Positions 18,946 to 31,387 of a DNA stretch of 64,000 nucleotides are shown piece after piece. This DNA is from Aquibaculum arenosum (GTDB lineage Bacteria > Pseudomonadota > Alphaproteobacteria > Kiloniellales > DSM-21159), in the NCBI RefSeq assembly GCF_029222965.1, contig NZ_JARHUD010000010.1:49042-113041 (forward strand). The letters are read 5' to 3'. The position numbers and the translations under genes are program-made. The notes under the pieces are model-generated. The model was not told the DNA's origin. It did not search any database and was given only the letters and a program-made list of their open reading frames with translations. Every line of letters starts with the position of its first letter. The stretch's first letter is position 1.

Positions 18946-20025
18946 GTGGCGACAAAAGTCCTGATCCTGCTGGGCACCAAGAAAGGGGTCTTCATTTTCG
19001 AATCCGACTACGGGCGTCGCTCCTGGCAGCTGCGCGGTCCCTACTGCCAGACATGGCCGGTCTACCATGTGGTGGCCGATCCCGGCAGCGGCACCCTCTA
19101 TGCCGGGGCCGGCGACCCCTGGTTCGGCCCGGCGGTCTGGCGCTCGGACGATCTCGGCGAGACCTGGTCGCACTCCAGCGAAGGCCTCGTCTATGGTGAA
19201 GGCGAAGATCCGGTCCAAGGCGTTTGGAGTCTGGCGCCAGCGCATGGCCGCCTCTATGCCGGCGTCGGACCGGCCGGCCTCTTCGTCAGCGACGACCGCG
19301 GCTCGACCTGGAGCCATCTGGAAGGGTTGCGCGCCCACCCCTCCCGACCCCAGTGGCAGGCAGGGGCTGCCGGTCTCATCCTCCATTCCCTGCTCCCCCA
19401 CCCGAGCGACCCGCAGCAGATCTGGATTGCGATCTCGGCGGCCGGGGTGTTTCACACCGCGGACGGCGGCGGCACTTGGGAGCCGCGCAATCGCGGCACC
19501 CGCTCCGACTACCTGCCGGAGGACCAGCGCTATCCCGAGTTCGGCCAGTGCGTGCACAGCCTGGCCATGGCCCCGGGGCGACCGGATCGGCTCTACCAGC
19601 AGAATCACTGCGGCATGTATCGCAGCGACGACGGCGGCCAGGCATGGCAGAGCATCGAAGCCGGGCTGCCCTCCACCTTCGGATTTCCCTCGGCGGTCGA
19701 TCCAAAGGACGAAGACACTCTCTACCTCGTGCCGCTGAACGGGGACATCGCCGGGCGCTACATGCCCGAGGGCCAGGCGGCCGTGTGGCGCACACGCGAC
19801 GGCGGCCGGACTTGGCAAGACCTGCGAGAAGGCCTGCCGCAGCGCAACGTCTACTTCAACGTCCTACGACAAGCGCTGGCCACCGACGGCATGGACCCGC
19901 TGGGCGTCTACTTCGGCACCAGCAGCGGCTCTCTCTATGCCAGCGATGACGGCGGTGACACCTGGCGCCGTCTGGCGGAGCACCTGCCCCTGGTGCAGTC
20001 GGTGGAAACCCTGGTGATCCGCTAG
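18946..20025 (+). CDS. Six-Asp-box BNR/sialidase-like beta-propeller protein
   Basis: A cytoplasmic protein of 359 residues (no signal peptide) built from BNR/Asp-box repeats. Six boxes of the S/T-x-D-x-G-x-x-W type are seen at residues 67-74, 115-122, 171-178, 227-234, 283-290 and 333-340, spaced 43-56 residues, so a six- or seven-bladed propeller is expected. The family is annotated as sialidase-like or WD40/YVTN-like, but I see no arginine triad or other evidence of sialidase activity and do not assign one. The GTG start has GGGAGG about 6 bp upstream. The ThiS-like gene starts 7 bp after it, so the two are co-transcribed. Confidence 0.85.
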   Translation: MATKVLILLGTKKGVFIFESDYGRRSWQLRGPYCQTWPVYHVVADPGSGTLYAGAGDPWFGPAVWRSDDLGETWSHSSEGLVYGEGEDPVQGVWSLAPAHGRLYAGVGPAGLFVSDDRGSTWSHLEGLRAHPSRPQWQAGAAGLILHSLLPHPSDPQQIWIAISAAGVFHTADGGGTWEPRNRGTRSDYLPEDQRYPEFGQCVHSLAMAPGRPDRLYQQNHCGMYRSDDGGQAWQSIEAGLPSTFGFPSAVDPKDEDTLYLVPLNGDIAGRYMPEGQAAVWRTRDGGRTWQDLREGLPQRNVYFNVLRQALATDGMDPLGVYFGTSSGSLYASDDGGDTWRRLAEHLPLVQSVETLVIR

Positions 20026-20032
20026 GTCCCCG

Positions 20033-20326
20033 ATGAGCCTCAAGACCGAACGGGAAGCGCCCCAGGTCGTGGTCCACTTGCCCACGGCCTTGCGTGCGCT
20101 CTTTCCCGAGGCGCCGCCCCGCGTCCAGGTCCGGGCCGCGACGCTGGCGGAGGTCATGCATGTGCTCGACCAGCGCTGGCCCGGCATGCGCGACAGGCTT
20201 TGCGATTCGCGTCCGGCCTTGCGGCGGCACATCAACGCCTTCGTCGATGGGGAGCGCGTCGACCTGACCCGGCGCTTGCAGGAGGGCGACGAGGTGATCC
20301 TGCTCACGGCCATCAGCGGCGGCTGA
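20033..20326 (+). CDS. MoaD/ThiS-family ubiquitin-like protein
   Basis: A small beta-grasp protein of 97 residues ending in the diglycine AISGG. In ThiS and MoaD the terminal glycine is adenylated and thiocarboxylated to act as a sulfur donor. Family features are the central segment RHINAFVDGERVDLTRRLQEGDEVILLTAISGG. No E1-like activating enzyme, thiazole synthase, MoaE or sulfurtransferase gene is nearby, so its use in thiamin or molybdopterin synthesis is not supported by context. It is coupled to the propeller gene (7-bp gap) and probably acts with it. Role unknown. Confidence 0.85.
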   Translation: MSLKTEREAPQVVVHLPTALRALFPEAPPRVQVRAATLAEVMHVLDQRWPGMRDRLCDSRPALRRHINAFVDGERVDLTRRLQEGDEVILLTAISGG

Positions 20327-20470
20327 GCCACGCAAACGCACCATGCAAGCAGCTGCTCAGATCTTCCCGTAATTCAGACTCCCGCGCGAGCCGAATTCTT
20401 GTATTATGGGCCTTCCGGCCCAAAGGGCCATGACGGTTTCAAGACCCAACAAGAAGAGACGGGGGAGAGG

Positions 20471-21301
20471 ATGCGCACAGTCTTGTTGGCCGTGGCCGGC
20501 CTCGCTGCCACTGGCGGAAGCGTCCAGGCGGATGAGCTTCTGGACCGTGGTGCCTACTTGATGAACACCATCGTTGCCTGCGGCAACTGCCACACGCCCA
20601 TGGGCCCGGAGGGTCCGGGGCCGGAGCTTGCCGGCGGCCTGCCCTTCGAGTTGCCGGGCTTCACCAGCTACGCCGCGAACATCACGCCGGACCCGGAAAT
20701 CGGCATCGGCGACTGGAGCGACGAGGAGATCGGCCGCGCCATCCGCGAGGGCATCGGCCGCGACGGCGAACTGCTGGCGCCGGTGATGCCGGCCGAGTTC
20801 TACCAGCATCTCTCCGACCGCGATCTGGCCGCCATCATCGCCTACCTGCGTCAGGTCGAGCCGGTGGTCAGCGCCGTGCCGGAAACAAAGTTCAAGATGG
20901 AACTTCCGCCGGCCTGGGTCGAGCCGGTGGCGAGCGTGCCGGAGCCGGACCACGACGATCCCGTGGCCTACGGCGCCTATCTGGCGGAAATCGGCCACTG
21001 CATGGAGTGCCACACGCCGCGTGACGACCAGGGACACCTGGACTTTGACCGCCTGGGCGCTGGCGGTCAGGTCTTCCCGGGCCCCTGGGGTGAATCGGCT
21101 TCCCCCAACATCACCTCCCATCCCAAATTGGGGATCGGTGAGTGGAGCGACGCCGAGATCAAGCGCGCCATCACCCAGGGCATTTCAAGGAACGGCCAGA
21201 AACTGCAGCCCCCCATGGGCTATGCCTACTATGCAGGCATCAGCGACAAGGACATGGATGCTCTGATTGCCTGGCTGCGCAGGGTGCCGCCGGCAGAGTA
21301 G
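20471..21301 (+). CDS. Diheme c-type cytochrome, periplasmic
   Basis: An exported electron carrier of 276 residues. A signal peptide occupies about residues 1-20 (MRTVLLAVAGLAATGGSVQA). Two heme c motifs follow, C37GNCH41 and C177MECH181, each in its own cytochrome c domain with a repeated SDEEIGRAI/SDAEIKRAI-type segment. Such proteins often serve molybdenum hydroxylases or quinoprotein alcohol dehydrogenases, but no such partner is adjacent here. I place the start at the ATG at 20471, preceded by GGGGGAG; the open frame upstream of it is not part of a signal peptide. A -10-like TATTAT lies at 20402-20407 without a good -35. Confidence 0.9.
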   Translation: MRTVLLAVAGLAATGGSVQADELLDRGAYLMNTIVACGNCHTPMGPEGPGPELAGGLPFELPGFTSYAANITPDPEIGIGDWSDEEIGRAIREGIGRDGELLAPVMPAEFYQHLSDRDLAAIIAYLRQVEPVVSAVPETKFKMELPPAWVEPVASVPEPDHDDPVAYGAYLAEIGHCMECHTPRDDQGHLDFDRLGAGGQVFPGPWGESASPNITSHPKLGIGEWSDAEIKRAITQGISRNGQKLQPPMGYAYYAGISDKDMDALIAWLRRVPPAE

Positions 21302-21311
21302 CCGCGCCGCT

Positions 21312-25416
<4,105 letters not shown>

Positions 25417-25423
25417 GGCCGTC

Positions 25424-26263
25424 TCAGAAGACCGAACGCCAGGTCCGCGAGATCCAGGAACGCTGCTGACGGTCTTCCTCGGGGCGGAGATCTTCCCCAG
25501 TCAGGAGGGCATAGGAGTCGAGATACCAGTCCGAGCCCGGGTAGTTATGTCCCAGGACGGCTGCAGTTGCCTGGGCCTCGTCGGTGATCCCCAGGGCAAG
25601 GTTCGACTCGACAAGCCGGTGCAGCGCTTCCGGAACATGCGTGGTGGTCTGGTAGTCGCGGACCACGATCTGGAATCGATTGATCGCGGCCAGATGCTCG
25701 CCCTGACGCTGATAGTAGCGGCCAATGGACATGTGCTGACCCGCCATGTGGTCATGGGCCAGGTCGAGCTTGAGCTGCGCATCCCGGGCGTAACTGGAGT
25801 CCGGGAAGCGCGCGATTACTTCCTCCAGGGCACCAACGGCGCGACGGGTCATGGCCTGATCGCGCTCTACGTCGGCAATCTGCTCATAGTAGCTGATGGC
25901 CTTGAGATAATAGGCGTAGCCGATGTCCGGATGACCAGGGTGCAACTGGATGAAGCGGTCCAGCGCATTGATCGCCTCGTCGTAGTCGTCGGCCTGGTAG
26001 TGGGCGAAGGCCGACATGAGCTGCGCGCGCGGAGCCCAGACCGAGTAAGGGTGCTGGCGCTCGACCTCGTCGAAGTTCGCCGCGGCCGCACCGTAACTCC
26101 CCTCTCCCATATAGGCGAGGCCGAGATTGTAGAACTCCTCGGCCGGCCTTTCGACATAGACCTCCTTGTCGTCGGAGGAGCAGGCCCCCACCAACAAGGC
26201 CAGTCCCAAGGCCAGAATCCGGCCCTTGGTCATAATGTACTGCAAACGGCTATCACCCGGCAT
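25424..26263 (-). CDS. bamD: Outer membrane protein assembly factor BamD (lipoprotein)
   Basis: An essential lipoprotein of the BAM complex that inserts beta-barrel proteins in the outer membrane. The lipobox LVGAC is followed by SSDDKEVYVERPAEEFY and about five TPR-like helical repeats (YNLGLAYMGEGSYGAAAANF, DEAINALDRFIQLHPG). The start is uncertain. The ATG at 26263 has GAGGG about 9 bp upstream, while the ATG at 26233 gives the most standard lipoprotein leader, with the lipidated Cys at position 18. A separate promoter candidate precedes the gene. It leads the bamD-recN-ligA-orf unit. Confidence 0.95.
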   Translation of the reverse strand: MPGDSRLQYIMTKGRILALGLALLVGACSSDDKEVYVERPAEEFYNLGLAYMGEGSYGAAAANFDEVERQHPYSVWAPRAQLMSAFAHYQADDYDEAINALDRFIQLHPGHPDIGYAYYLKAISYYEQIADVERDQAMTRRAVGALEEVIARFPDSSYARDAQLKLDLAHDHMAGQHMSIGRYYQRQGEHLAAINRFQIVVRDYQTTTHVPEALHRLVESNLALGITDEAQATAAVLGHNYPGSDWYLDSYALLTGEDLRPEEDRQQRSWISRTWRSVF

Positions 26264-26290
26264 ATTCACCAGCCCTCATAAGACGCGCCG

Positions 26291-26319
26291 ACTATAGGCA
26301 GATGACGAAGGGCGCTCAA
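26291..26319 (-). promoter_or_regulatory. Candidate promoter of bamD-recN-ligA
   Basis: Minus-strand TTGAGC (26314-26319), an exact 17-bp spacer and TATAGT (26291-26296) lie about 30-55 bp before the bamD start and just after the ftsZ hairpin. Both hexamers are close to consensus and the spacing is ideal. This indicates that bamD-recN-ligA has its own transcription start and does not depend on read-through from the division cluster. Confidence 0.55.
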
Positions 26320-26347
26320 GCCAGGGTCATTGCAAGATCGCGCGGGC

Positions 26348-26375
26348 GGGATCCGCTGCGGGGGCAGCGGATCCC
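26348..26375 (-). terminator. Strong hairpin after ftsZ
   Basis: A perfect 12-bp stem, gggatccgctgc (26348-26359) with gcagcggatccc (26364-26375), closes a 4-nt loop 25 bp after the ftsZ stop. There is no U-tract on the minus strand, so it may terminate inefficiently or stabilise the 3' end of the dcw transcript. It lies immediately before the bamD promoter candidate. Confidence 0.55.
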
Positions 26376-26399
26376 GTTGCGGAGGAGCAAGCGGCGCGA

Positions 26400-28184
26400 T
26401 CAGTTAGCCTGACGGCGCAGGAAGGCCGGAATGTCGAGCATCTCCTCGTCTTCCTTGCTCGTGTGCAACCGCTCCTGCGACTCCAGGTCCAGATTCGGCT
26501 GCCGGCTCTCCGGTTGCGGCCGCGCCGCTTGGGGGCGAGCCGGTTGCTGACGCGCTGGCTGCTGAGACGGCGCCTGCTGGGACTGCGGCTGCTGACGCGG
26601 CACGCCAAGGCTGGGTTCGGCTCGGGTTGCCTGCCGCGGCTGCTGTGCGCGCGGCTCTGCCGCTTCCCGTGCCGGCCGGGGAGCAGCGGGCTTGCTGCCG
26701 CCGGTTACCATGGTGAAGAGCGACGAAGCCTTGTTGCGCAGGCTGAACCCGCCGGCCTGCCCCGCTCGCTCGGGAGCCTGCTCGCTGTGGCGCGGCTCGT
26801 TCATCGCGGGCCCCGCTTCGGGGACGGCGCGCTTTTGCACCTGCATGGGCTCGGGCGGGATGTAGGCTTCGTCCCCATCCTGCTCAGCCACCTCGTCCTG
26901 CGGCTCTGCATAGGCAGTCGACTCGTAGGCGTCGTGCTCAGGCTCGGACAGCGACTCCTCTTCAGGCCGCGCCTGCGCCATGGCCGCAGAGACCTGGATC
27001 GCAGCAGGGGCCTGGGCCGTAGCGGCCGCGGTGGCAGCAGCGGTCGCCTGAGCCGCCGCCGGAGCGGCCGTGGCGCGAGCCGCGACAGCAGACTGGCCGA
27101 CCGCCTGGGCTGCCGGACGGAATGCCTGCGCCGCCGGACGAGCGGTTCCCGTCGGGGAGCCATTACCCGCACCGACCACGCTCAGGTTGACCGGGCGCGG
27201 CTGGCCGGCCTGGGCCTCCATCTCGATGCCCGTCGCCACCACCGAAACCCGCATGCGTCCGTTCAGGGACTCATCGAATGTGGAGCCAAAGATGATGTTG
27301 GCCTCGGGATCGACCTCCTCGCGGATGCGGTTGGCCGCCTCGTCCACCTCGAAGAGGGTCATGTCCATGCCGCCGGTGATGTTGATCAGGACGCCACGGG
27401 CCCCCTGCATCGACACGTCGTCCAGAAGCGGGTTGGAAATGGCCGCTTCCGCCGCCGCGATGGAGCGATCCTGCCCTTCGGCTTCGCCCGTGCCCATCAT
27501 CGCCTTGCCCATCTCGGTCATGACCGAGCGGATGTCTGCGAAGTCCAGATTGATGAGGCCCGGCATGATCATCAGGTCGGTCACGCCGCGCACACCCGAG
27601 TGCAGCACATCGTCCGCCATCTTGAAGGCATCGGCGAAGGTGGTCTTCTCCGTGGCCAGGCGGAAGAGGTTCTGGTTCGGAATGATGATCAGGGTGTCGA
27701 CGTACTGAGTCAGTTCCTGAATGCCCTGCTCCGCCAGACGCAGGCGATGAATGCCCTCGAACTGGAAGGGCTTGGTGACAACGCCGACGGTCAGGAGCCC
27801 GGCCTCGCGCGCCGCACGTGCCACCACCGGCGCCGCGCCGGTGCCGGTGCCACCGCCCATGCCGGCAGTGATGAAGACCATGTTGGCCCCATCCAGGTGG
27901 CCCATGATGTCATCCAACGACTCTTCTGCCGCCGCACGGCCCACGTCCGGGCGCGAGCCCGCACCCAGACCGGCGGTGACGTTGCGCCCCAGCTGAATGC
28001 GCCGCTCGCACAGCGACTGACGCATCGCCTGGGCGTCGGTATTGGCGATCACGAACTCCACCCCTTCCAGGTTGGAGCTGATCATGTTGTTGACGGCATT
28101 ACCGCCCGCTCCGCCGACGCCGATCACCGTGATCCGCGGGCTGAGAACTTCCTCTTCCATCGGTACGCTCAAGTTCAAATCCAT
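26400..28184 (-). CDS. ftsZ: Cell division protein FtsZ
   Basis: Tubulin-like GTPase that forms the Z ring. The 594-residue protein has the GTPase core (residues 15-330) with the tubulin signature [14 protein letters not shown] linker of about 230 residues follows, rich in Ala, Gln, Pro and Arg, and then the C-terminal peptide [12 protein letters not shown] that binds FtsA and other partners. The long linker is typical of alphaproteobacteria and is even longer than in Caulobacter FtsZ (508 residues in total). I use the ATG at 28184, which has GGAGG about 6 bp upstream, and not the in-frame GTG at 28208. It is the last gene of the dcw cluster. Confidence 0.97.
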   Translation of the reverse strand: MDLNLSVPMEEEVLSPRITVIGVGGAGGNAVNNMISSNLEGVEFVIANTDAQAMRQSLCERRIQLGRNVTAGLGAGSRPDVGRAAAEESLDDIMGHLDGANMVFITAGMGGGTGTGAAPVVARAAREAGLLTVGVVTKPFQFEGIHRLRLAEQGIQELTQYVDTLIIIPNQNLFRLATEKTTFADAFKMADDVLHSGVRGVTDLMIMPGLINLDFADIRSVMTEMGKAMMGTGEAEGQDRSIAAAEAAISNPLLDDVSMQGARGVLINITGGMDMTLFEVDEAANRIREEVDPEANIIFGSTFDESLNGRMRVSVVATGIEMEAQAGQPRPVNLSVVGAGNGSPTGTARPAAQAFRPAAQAVGQSAVAARATAAPAAAQATAAATAAATAQAPAAIQVSAAMAQARPEEESLSEPEHDAYESTAYAEPQDEVAEQDGDEAYIPPEPMQVQKRAVPEAGPAMNEPRHSEQAPERAGQAGGFSLRNKASSLFTMVTGGSKPAAPRPAREAAEPRAQQPRQATRAEPSLGVPRQQPQSQQAPSQQPARQQPARPQAARPQPESRQPNLDLESQERLHTSKEDEEMLDIPAFLRRQAN

Positions 28185-28290
28185 AGCTGCCTCCGCTTGC
28201 TCACCCACTCAATTGCGTTCCGCCGTCCGCCGGAATTGGCCGACGGCGCTCCCGAATGCGGTCCGGCCCCCGCCGAACCGCGCGCTGTGA

Positions 28291-29574
28291 CTAAAAGTGT
28301 TCCCGTATCCAATGCCCCATCCGGCCGAAGAGTCCGGCCGCCTCCGTGTTGTCTTGTGTTGCCGGCGGCGGCGGGACGCGCTCCATCGCCAGCGCATAGG
28401 CCAAGAGGCCCGAGGCAGTGGCGTAAGCCGGGCCGCTGGTGGCTTCCGCCAGGCCGCTGAGATGGATGGGCCGCCCCACCCGCACCTGCTTGTCCAGAAT
28501 GAGAGCCGCCAGATCGTTCATCCCCGGCAGCTGTGCTGCACCGCCCGTCAAAACCACGCGCCGGCCGCCCACCTTGTCGAAGCCACTGGCTTCCAGGCGC
28601 GAGCGCACCAGTTCGAAGGTTTCCTCCAGGCGCGGCTGCATGATCCCCACCAGCAGGGAGCGGGGGACCTGCTGCACATGCCCCTCCTCCTCGCCCACCT
28701 GGGGCACGTCGATCATTTCGCTCTCGTCGGCCGTGGTGGCGATGGCGTGGCCATAGAGCGACTTGAGCCGCTCGGCGTGGGTCAGGCCGGTGGAAAGACC
28801 GCGGGCGATATCGCTGGTCACATGCTGCCCGCCCACTGGCACCACGTCGGTGTGCACCACGTTGCCGTCCAGAAAGACCGAGATGGAGGTGGTGCCGCCA
28901 CCCATGTCGATCAGGGTCACACCCAGCTCGCGCTCATCACCCACCAGTGAGGCCAGAGCCGAGGCGTAGGGCGAGACCACGAAAGCGCCGATGCCGAGCT
29001 GGCAGCGCTGCACACAGGTCGCCAGATTGCGTACCGCGCCGGCGGCGGCGGTGACGATGTGCATGTTGACGCCCAGGCGATCGCCGTACATGCCGCGTGG
29101 ATCGCGGATGCCGCGGCTGCCGTCGATGGTGTAGCCGACCGGGATGGAGTGGATCAGCTGGCGGCCCTTCTCGGGCTGCCCCAACACACCTTCGAGCTGA
29201 TGCCCCTGCTCCAGGGCCCGGCGCACGTCGGAATCGTCCACCTCGTGCCCATCGATCGCCACCTCGACACCGATCAGGCGCGAGGCGGGATAGCCGCCCG
29301 AAAGGTTGACCACCACGGACTCGACGGCTTCGCCCGCCATCTGCTCGGCGGCATGCACGGCGGCGAGGATCGCGCCCTCGGCGGCTTCCATGTCCACCAC
29401 CGTGCCGTTCTTCACCCCGCGCGAAAGCTGCTGGCCGATGCCCAGCACCTTGAGGCGATCGGGCTGCTCGCCGCGCCCCTCCTCGATGCGCGCGATGAGG
29501 CAGCAGATCTTGCTGCTTCCGACGTCGAGCGCCGCGAGAATTCCGTGCCGGTTACGCTTCAAGCCCTTGTTCAT
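28291..29574 (-). CDS. ftsA: Cell division protein FtsA
   Basis: Actin-like ATPase that tethers FtsZ to the membrane and recruits late division proteins. The phosphate-1 motif LAALDVGSSKICCLIA lies at the N terminus, the SHS2/1C domain follows, and phosphate-2 is LIDMGGGTTSISVF. The start ATG at 29574 gives 427 residues, and the open frame upstream overlaps ftsQ in another frame. The C terminus ends in RMGHWIREHF, an amphipathic membrane-targeting helix. There is a 106-bp gap to ftsZ, long enough for an internal promoter. Confidence 0.97.
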   Translation of the reverse strand: MNKGLKRNRHGILAALDVGSSKICCLIARIEEGRGEQPDRLKVLGIGQQLSRGVKNGTVVDMEAAEGAILAAVHAAEQMAGEAVESVVVNLSGGYPASRLIGVEVAIDGHEVDDSDVRRALEQGHQLEGVLGQPEKGRQLIHSIPVGYTIDGSRGIRDPRGMYGDRLGVNMHIVTAAAGAVRNLATCVQRCQLGIGAFVVSPYASALASLVGDERELGVTLIDMGGGTTSISVFLDGNVVHTDVVPVGGQHVTSDIARGLSTGLTHAERLKSLYGHAIATTADESEMIDVPQVGEEEGHVQQVPRSLLVGIMQPRLEETFELVRSRLEASGFDKVGGRRVVLTGGAAQLPGMNDLAALILDKQVRVGRPIHLSGLAEATSGPAYATASGLLAYALAMERVPPPPATQDNTEAAGLFGRMGHWIREHF

Positions 29575-29597
29575 CCTTTGCGAAATCCCCTCTCCCG

Positions 29598-30476
29598 TCA
29601 GGTGTCGGTTCCGCCGCGCACCGGCGGTTTGGGCAACTGCCCCGTAACTGTCCGCAGCACCAGGCGGTCGCCCAGCCGCAGGTCCACCATGGCAACGTCG
29701 CGATCCAGCAAGCCCTGCTCTCGGTCCAGCCGAGCGAACTGATGCCAAGCCTCGGCGGCGCCCTTTTCCGGCAGGCGCACTTCCACCCGGCCCTCGAGAT
29801 GCAGGTTCCAGCGCCGCTGCGAGACCCAGACGGCCGCCACCACGCGCTCCGCCAGCTCCGGCTCGCTTTCGAGGATCGCCACCAGTTCGGCCGCTTCCTC
29901 GGCCGCCTCCTCGCCCACCACCAGTGGCAGGTTGATGAAGCGGCCGGGGCGCGCACTGGTGATGATCTCGCCATGCTGGTCGATCACTTCGAGCCGCCCG
30001 TCACGCTGCCAGAGCGCCAGCGGCCGCCGTTCCTGCAGCTGCAGGTGAATCTGATCCGGCAGACGCCGCTCCACCTCAGCGGAGGAAACCCAGGGCAGCG
30101 CCAGCACCCGGGCGCGGGCAGCATGAGGATCGAAGGCCAGGATCGGTGAGCCGCGCTCAACACCCAGTGCCGTCAGGAGGCGCGTGGTGTCGCTGCGCTC
30201 GCGCCCCTCCACCGTGACATCGGCCACCGCCATGCCGGCATGCACCGTTGCGGCCCAGAAAACGTTCTCAGTCCCCTTGGCCATTCGACCGAGCAGGCCA
30301 TCGCTCCAGGCCCAGGCTGCGCTCCCGACGACCACGGCCACCAGAAAGGCGCGTGGCAGCAGGGGCAGGGCACGTTGCGCCAGCGGCGAATCCCGCCAGC
30401 GGCGCTTCGGCGCAGTGCGGCGCGCGGCCTTGCGGCCCTTCTGCTGCTTGGCGTCGGGCTTGCGGCTCAATCGCAT
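29598..30476 (-). CDS. ftsQ: Cell division protein FtsQ
   Basis: Bitopic membrane protein of the FtsQLB complex. The 292 residues comprise a Lys/Arg-rich cytoplasmic tail (about 1-40), one membrane segment (AFLVAVVVGSAAWAWSDGLL), the POTRA domain (VADVTVEGRERSDTTRLLTALGV...) and the beta domain (RPLALWQRDGRLEVIDQHG). The ATG overlaps the end of ddl by 10 bp. Length and order are canonical. Confidence 0.95.
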   Translation of the reverse strand: MRLSRKPDAKQQKGRKAARRTAPKRRWRDSPLAQRALPLLPRAFLVAVVVGSAAWAWSDGLLGRMAKGTENVFWAATVHAGMAVADVTVEGRERSDTTRLLTALGVERGSPILAFDPHAARARVLALPWVSSAEVERRLPDQIHLQLQERRPLALWQRDGRLEVIDQHGEIITSARPGRFINLPLVVGEEAAEEAAELVAILESEPELAERVVAAVWVSQRRWNLHLEGRVEVRLPEKGAAEAWHQFARLDREQGLLDRDVAMVDLRLGDRLVLRTVTGQLPKPPVRGGTDT

Positions 30477-31387
30477 TGTGCGTGCTCCGCCAACCAGTGA
30501 ACCAGTTCGGGAAAGGGGATGCCGCAGTGGGCGGCCTGCTCTGGCACGAGGCTGAGCGGCGTCATGCCTGGCTGGGTGTTAACCTCCAGAAGATAGAGAC
30601 CGCCCGCCTCTCCGGCCTCGGCCCGGTCGTCGAAGCGGAAGTCGGCCCGGCTGACGCCTCGGCAGCCCAAGGCACGATGGGCGGCCAGCGCCATGTCCAT
30701 GGCCTGATCGTAGATCGCCGGGTCCACCGGCGCCGGCACCAGGTGGTCGGTCTTGCCGTCGGTGTACTTGGCTTCGTAGTCGTAGAAGCCCTGGCGCGGC
30801 CGCAGTTCGGTGACCGCCAGCGGCTGATCCTCCATCACGGCCACCGTCAACTCGCGGCCCTGGATATAAGGCTCGACCAGCACCTCCTCGCCGAAACCCC
30901 ATTCCTGCTTGGAGAAAGGCAGATCGTTGTCGCCGTGGCGCACGATGACCACGCCCATGGAGGAGCCTTCGCGCACCGGCTTCACCACGAAGGGGCGCGG
31001 AACGGGATCACCGGCCAGGAGTGACTGCCGGTCGGAGATCAGCCCCTCGGGACAGCGCAGCCCCGCTTCCGCGAAGAGCCGCTTGGCCATCACCTTGTCC
31101 ATGGCCAGCGCCGAGGCCAGCAGGCCTGAGTGCGTGTAAGGCACTTCCATGAGATTGAGCAGCCCCTGGACGTTGCCGTCTTCGCCCCAACGGCCGTGCA
31201 GAGCATTGAAGACCACGTCGGGACGCTCGGCCTGCAGGTCGGCCAGCAGGGCCGGCACACCTTCCTGGAGGTCGAAGAGCGTCACCTGATGCCCCTTGTT
31301 TTCCAGGGCTTCGGCGCAGGCCTTGCCGCTGACCAGTGACACGTCCCGCTCCACCGAACGACCGCCGTAGAGGACGAGAATCTTCAT
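30467..31387 (-). CDS. ddl: D-alanine--D-alanine ligase
   Basis: ATP-grasp enzyme that makes the D-Ala-D-Ala dipeptide added by MurF. The N terminus [21 protein letters not shown], the ATP-binding stretch PFVVKPVREGSSMGV and the C-terminal LLEVNTQPGMTPLSLVPEQA, with metal and D-Ala ligands, match DdlB. The ATG at 31387 overlaps the murB stop (ATGA) and gives 306 residues, the usual length. The upstream open frame is spurious. Confidence 0.97.
   Translation of the reverse strand: MKILVLYGGRSVERDVSLVSGKACAEALENKGHQVTLFDLQEGVPALLADLQAERPDVVFNALHGRWGEDGNVQGLLNLMEVPYTHSGLLASALAMDKVMAKRLFAEAGLRCPEGLISDRQSLLAGDPVPRPFVVKPVREGSSMGVVIVRHGDNDLPFSKQEWGFGEEVLVEPYIQGRELTVAVMEDQPLAVTELRPRQGFYDYEAKYTDGKTDHLVPAPVDPAIYDQAMDMALAAHRALGCRGVSRADFRFDDRAEAGEAGGLYLLEVNTQPGMTPLSLVPEQAAHCGIPFPELVHWLAEHAQCD

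Noticed and set aside
18946..20025. Sialidase activity for the propeller protein
   Set aside because: Asp boxes occur in many propellers. No arginine triad, catalytic Tyr/Glu pair or signal peptide was found.
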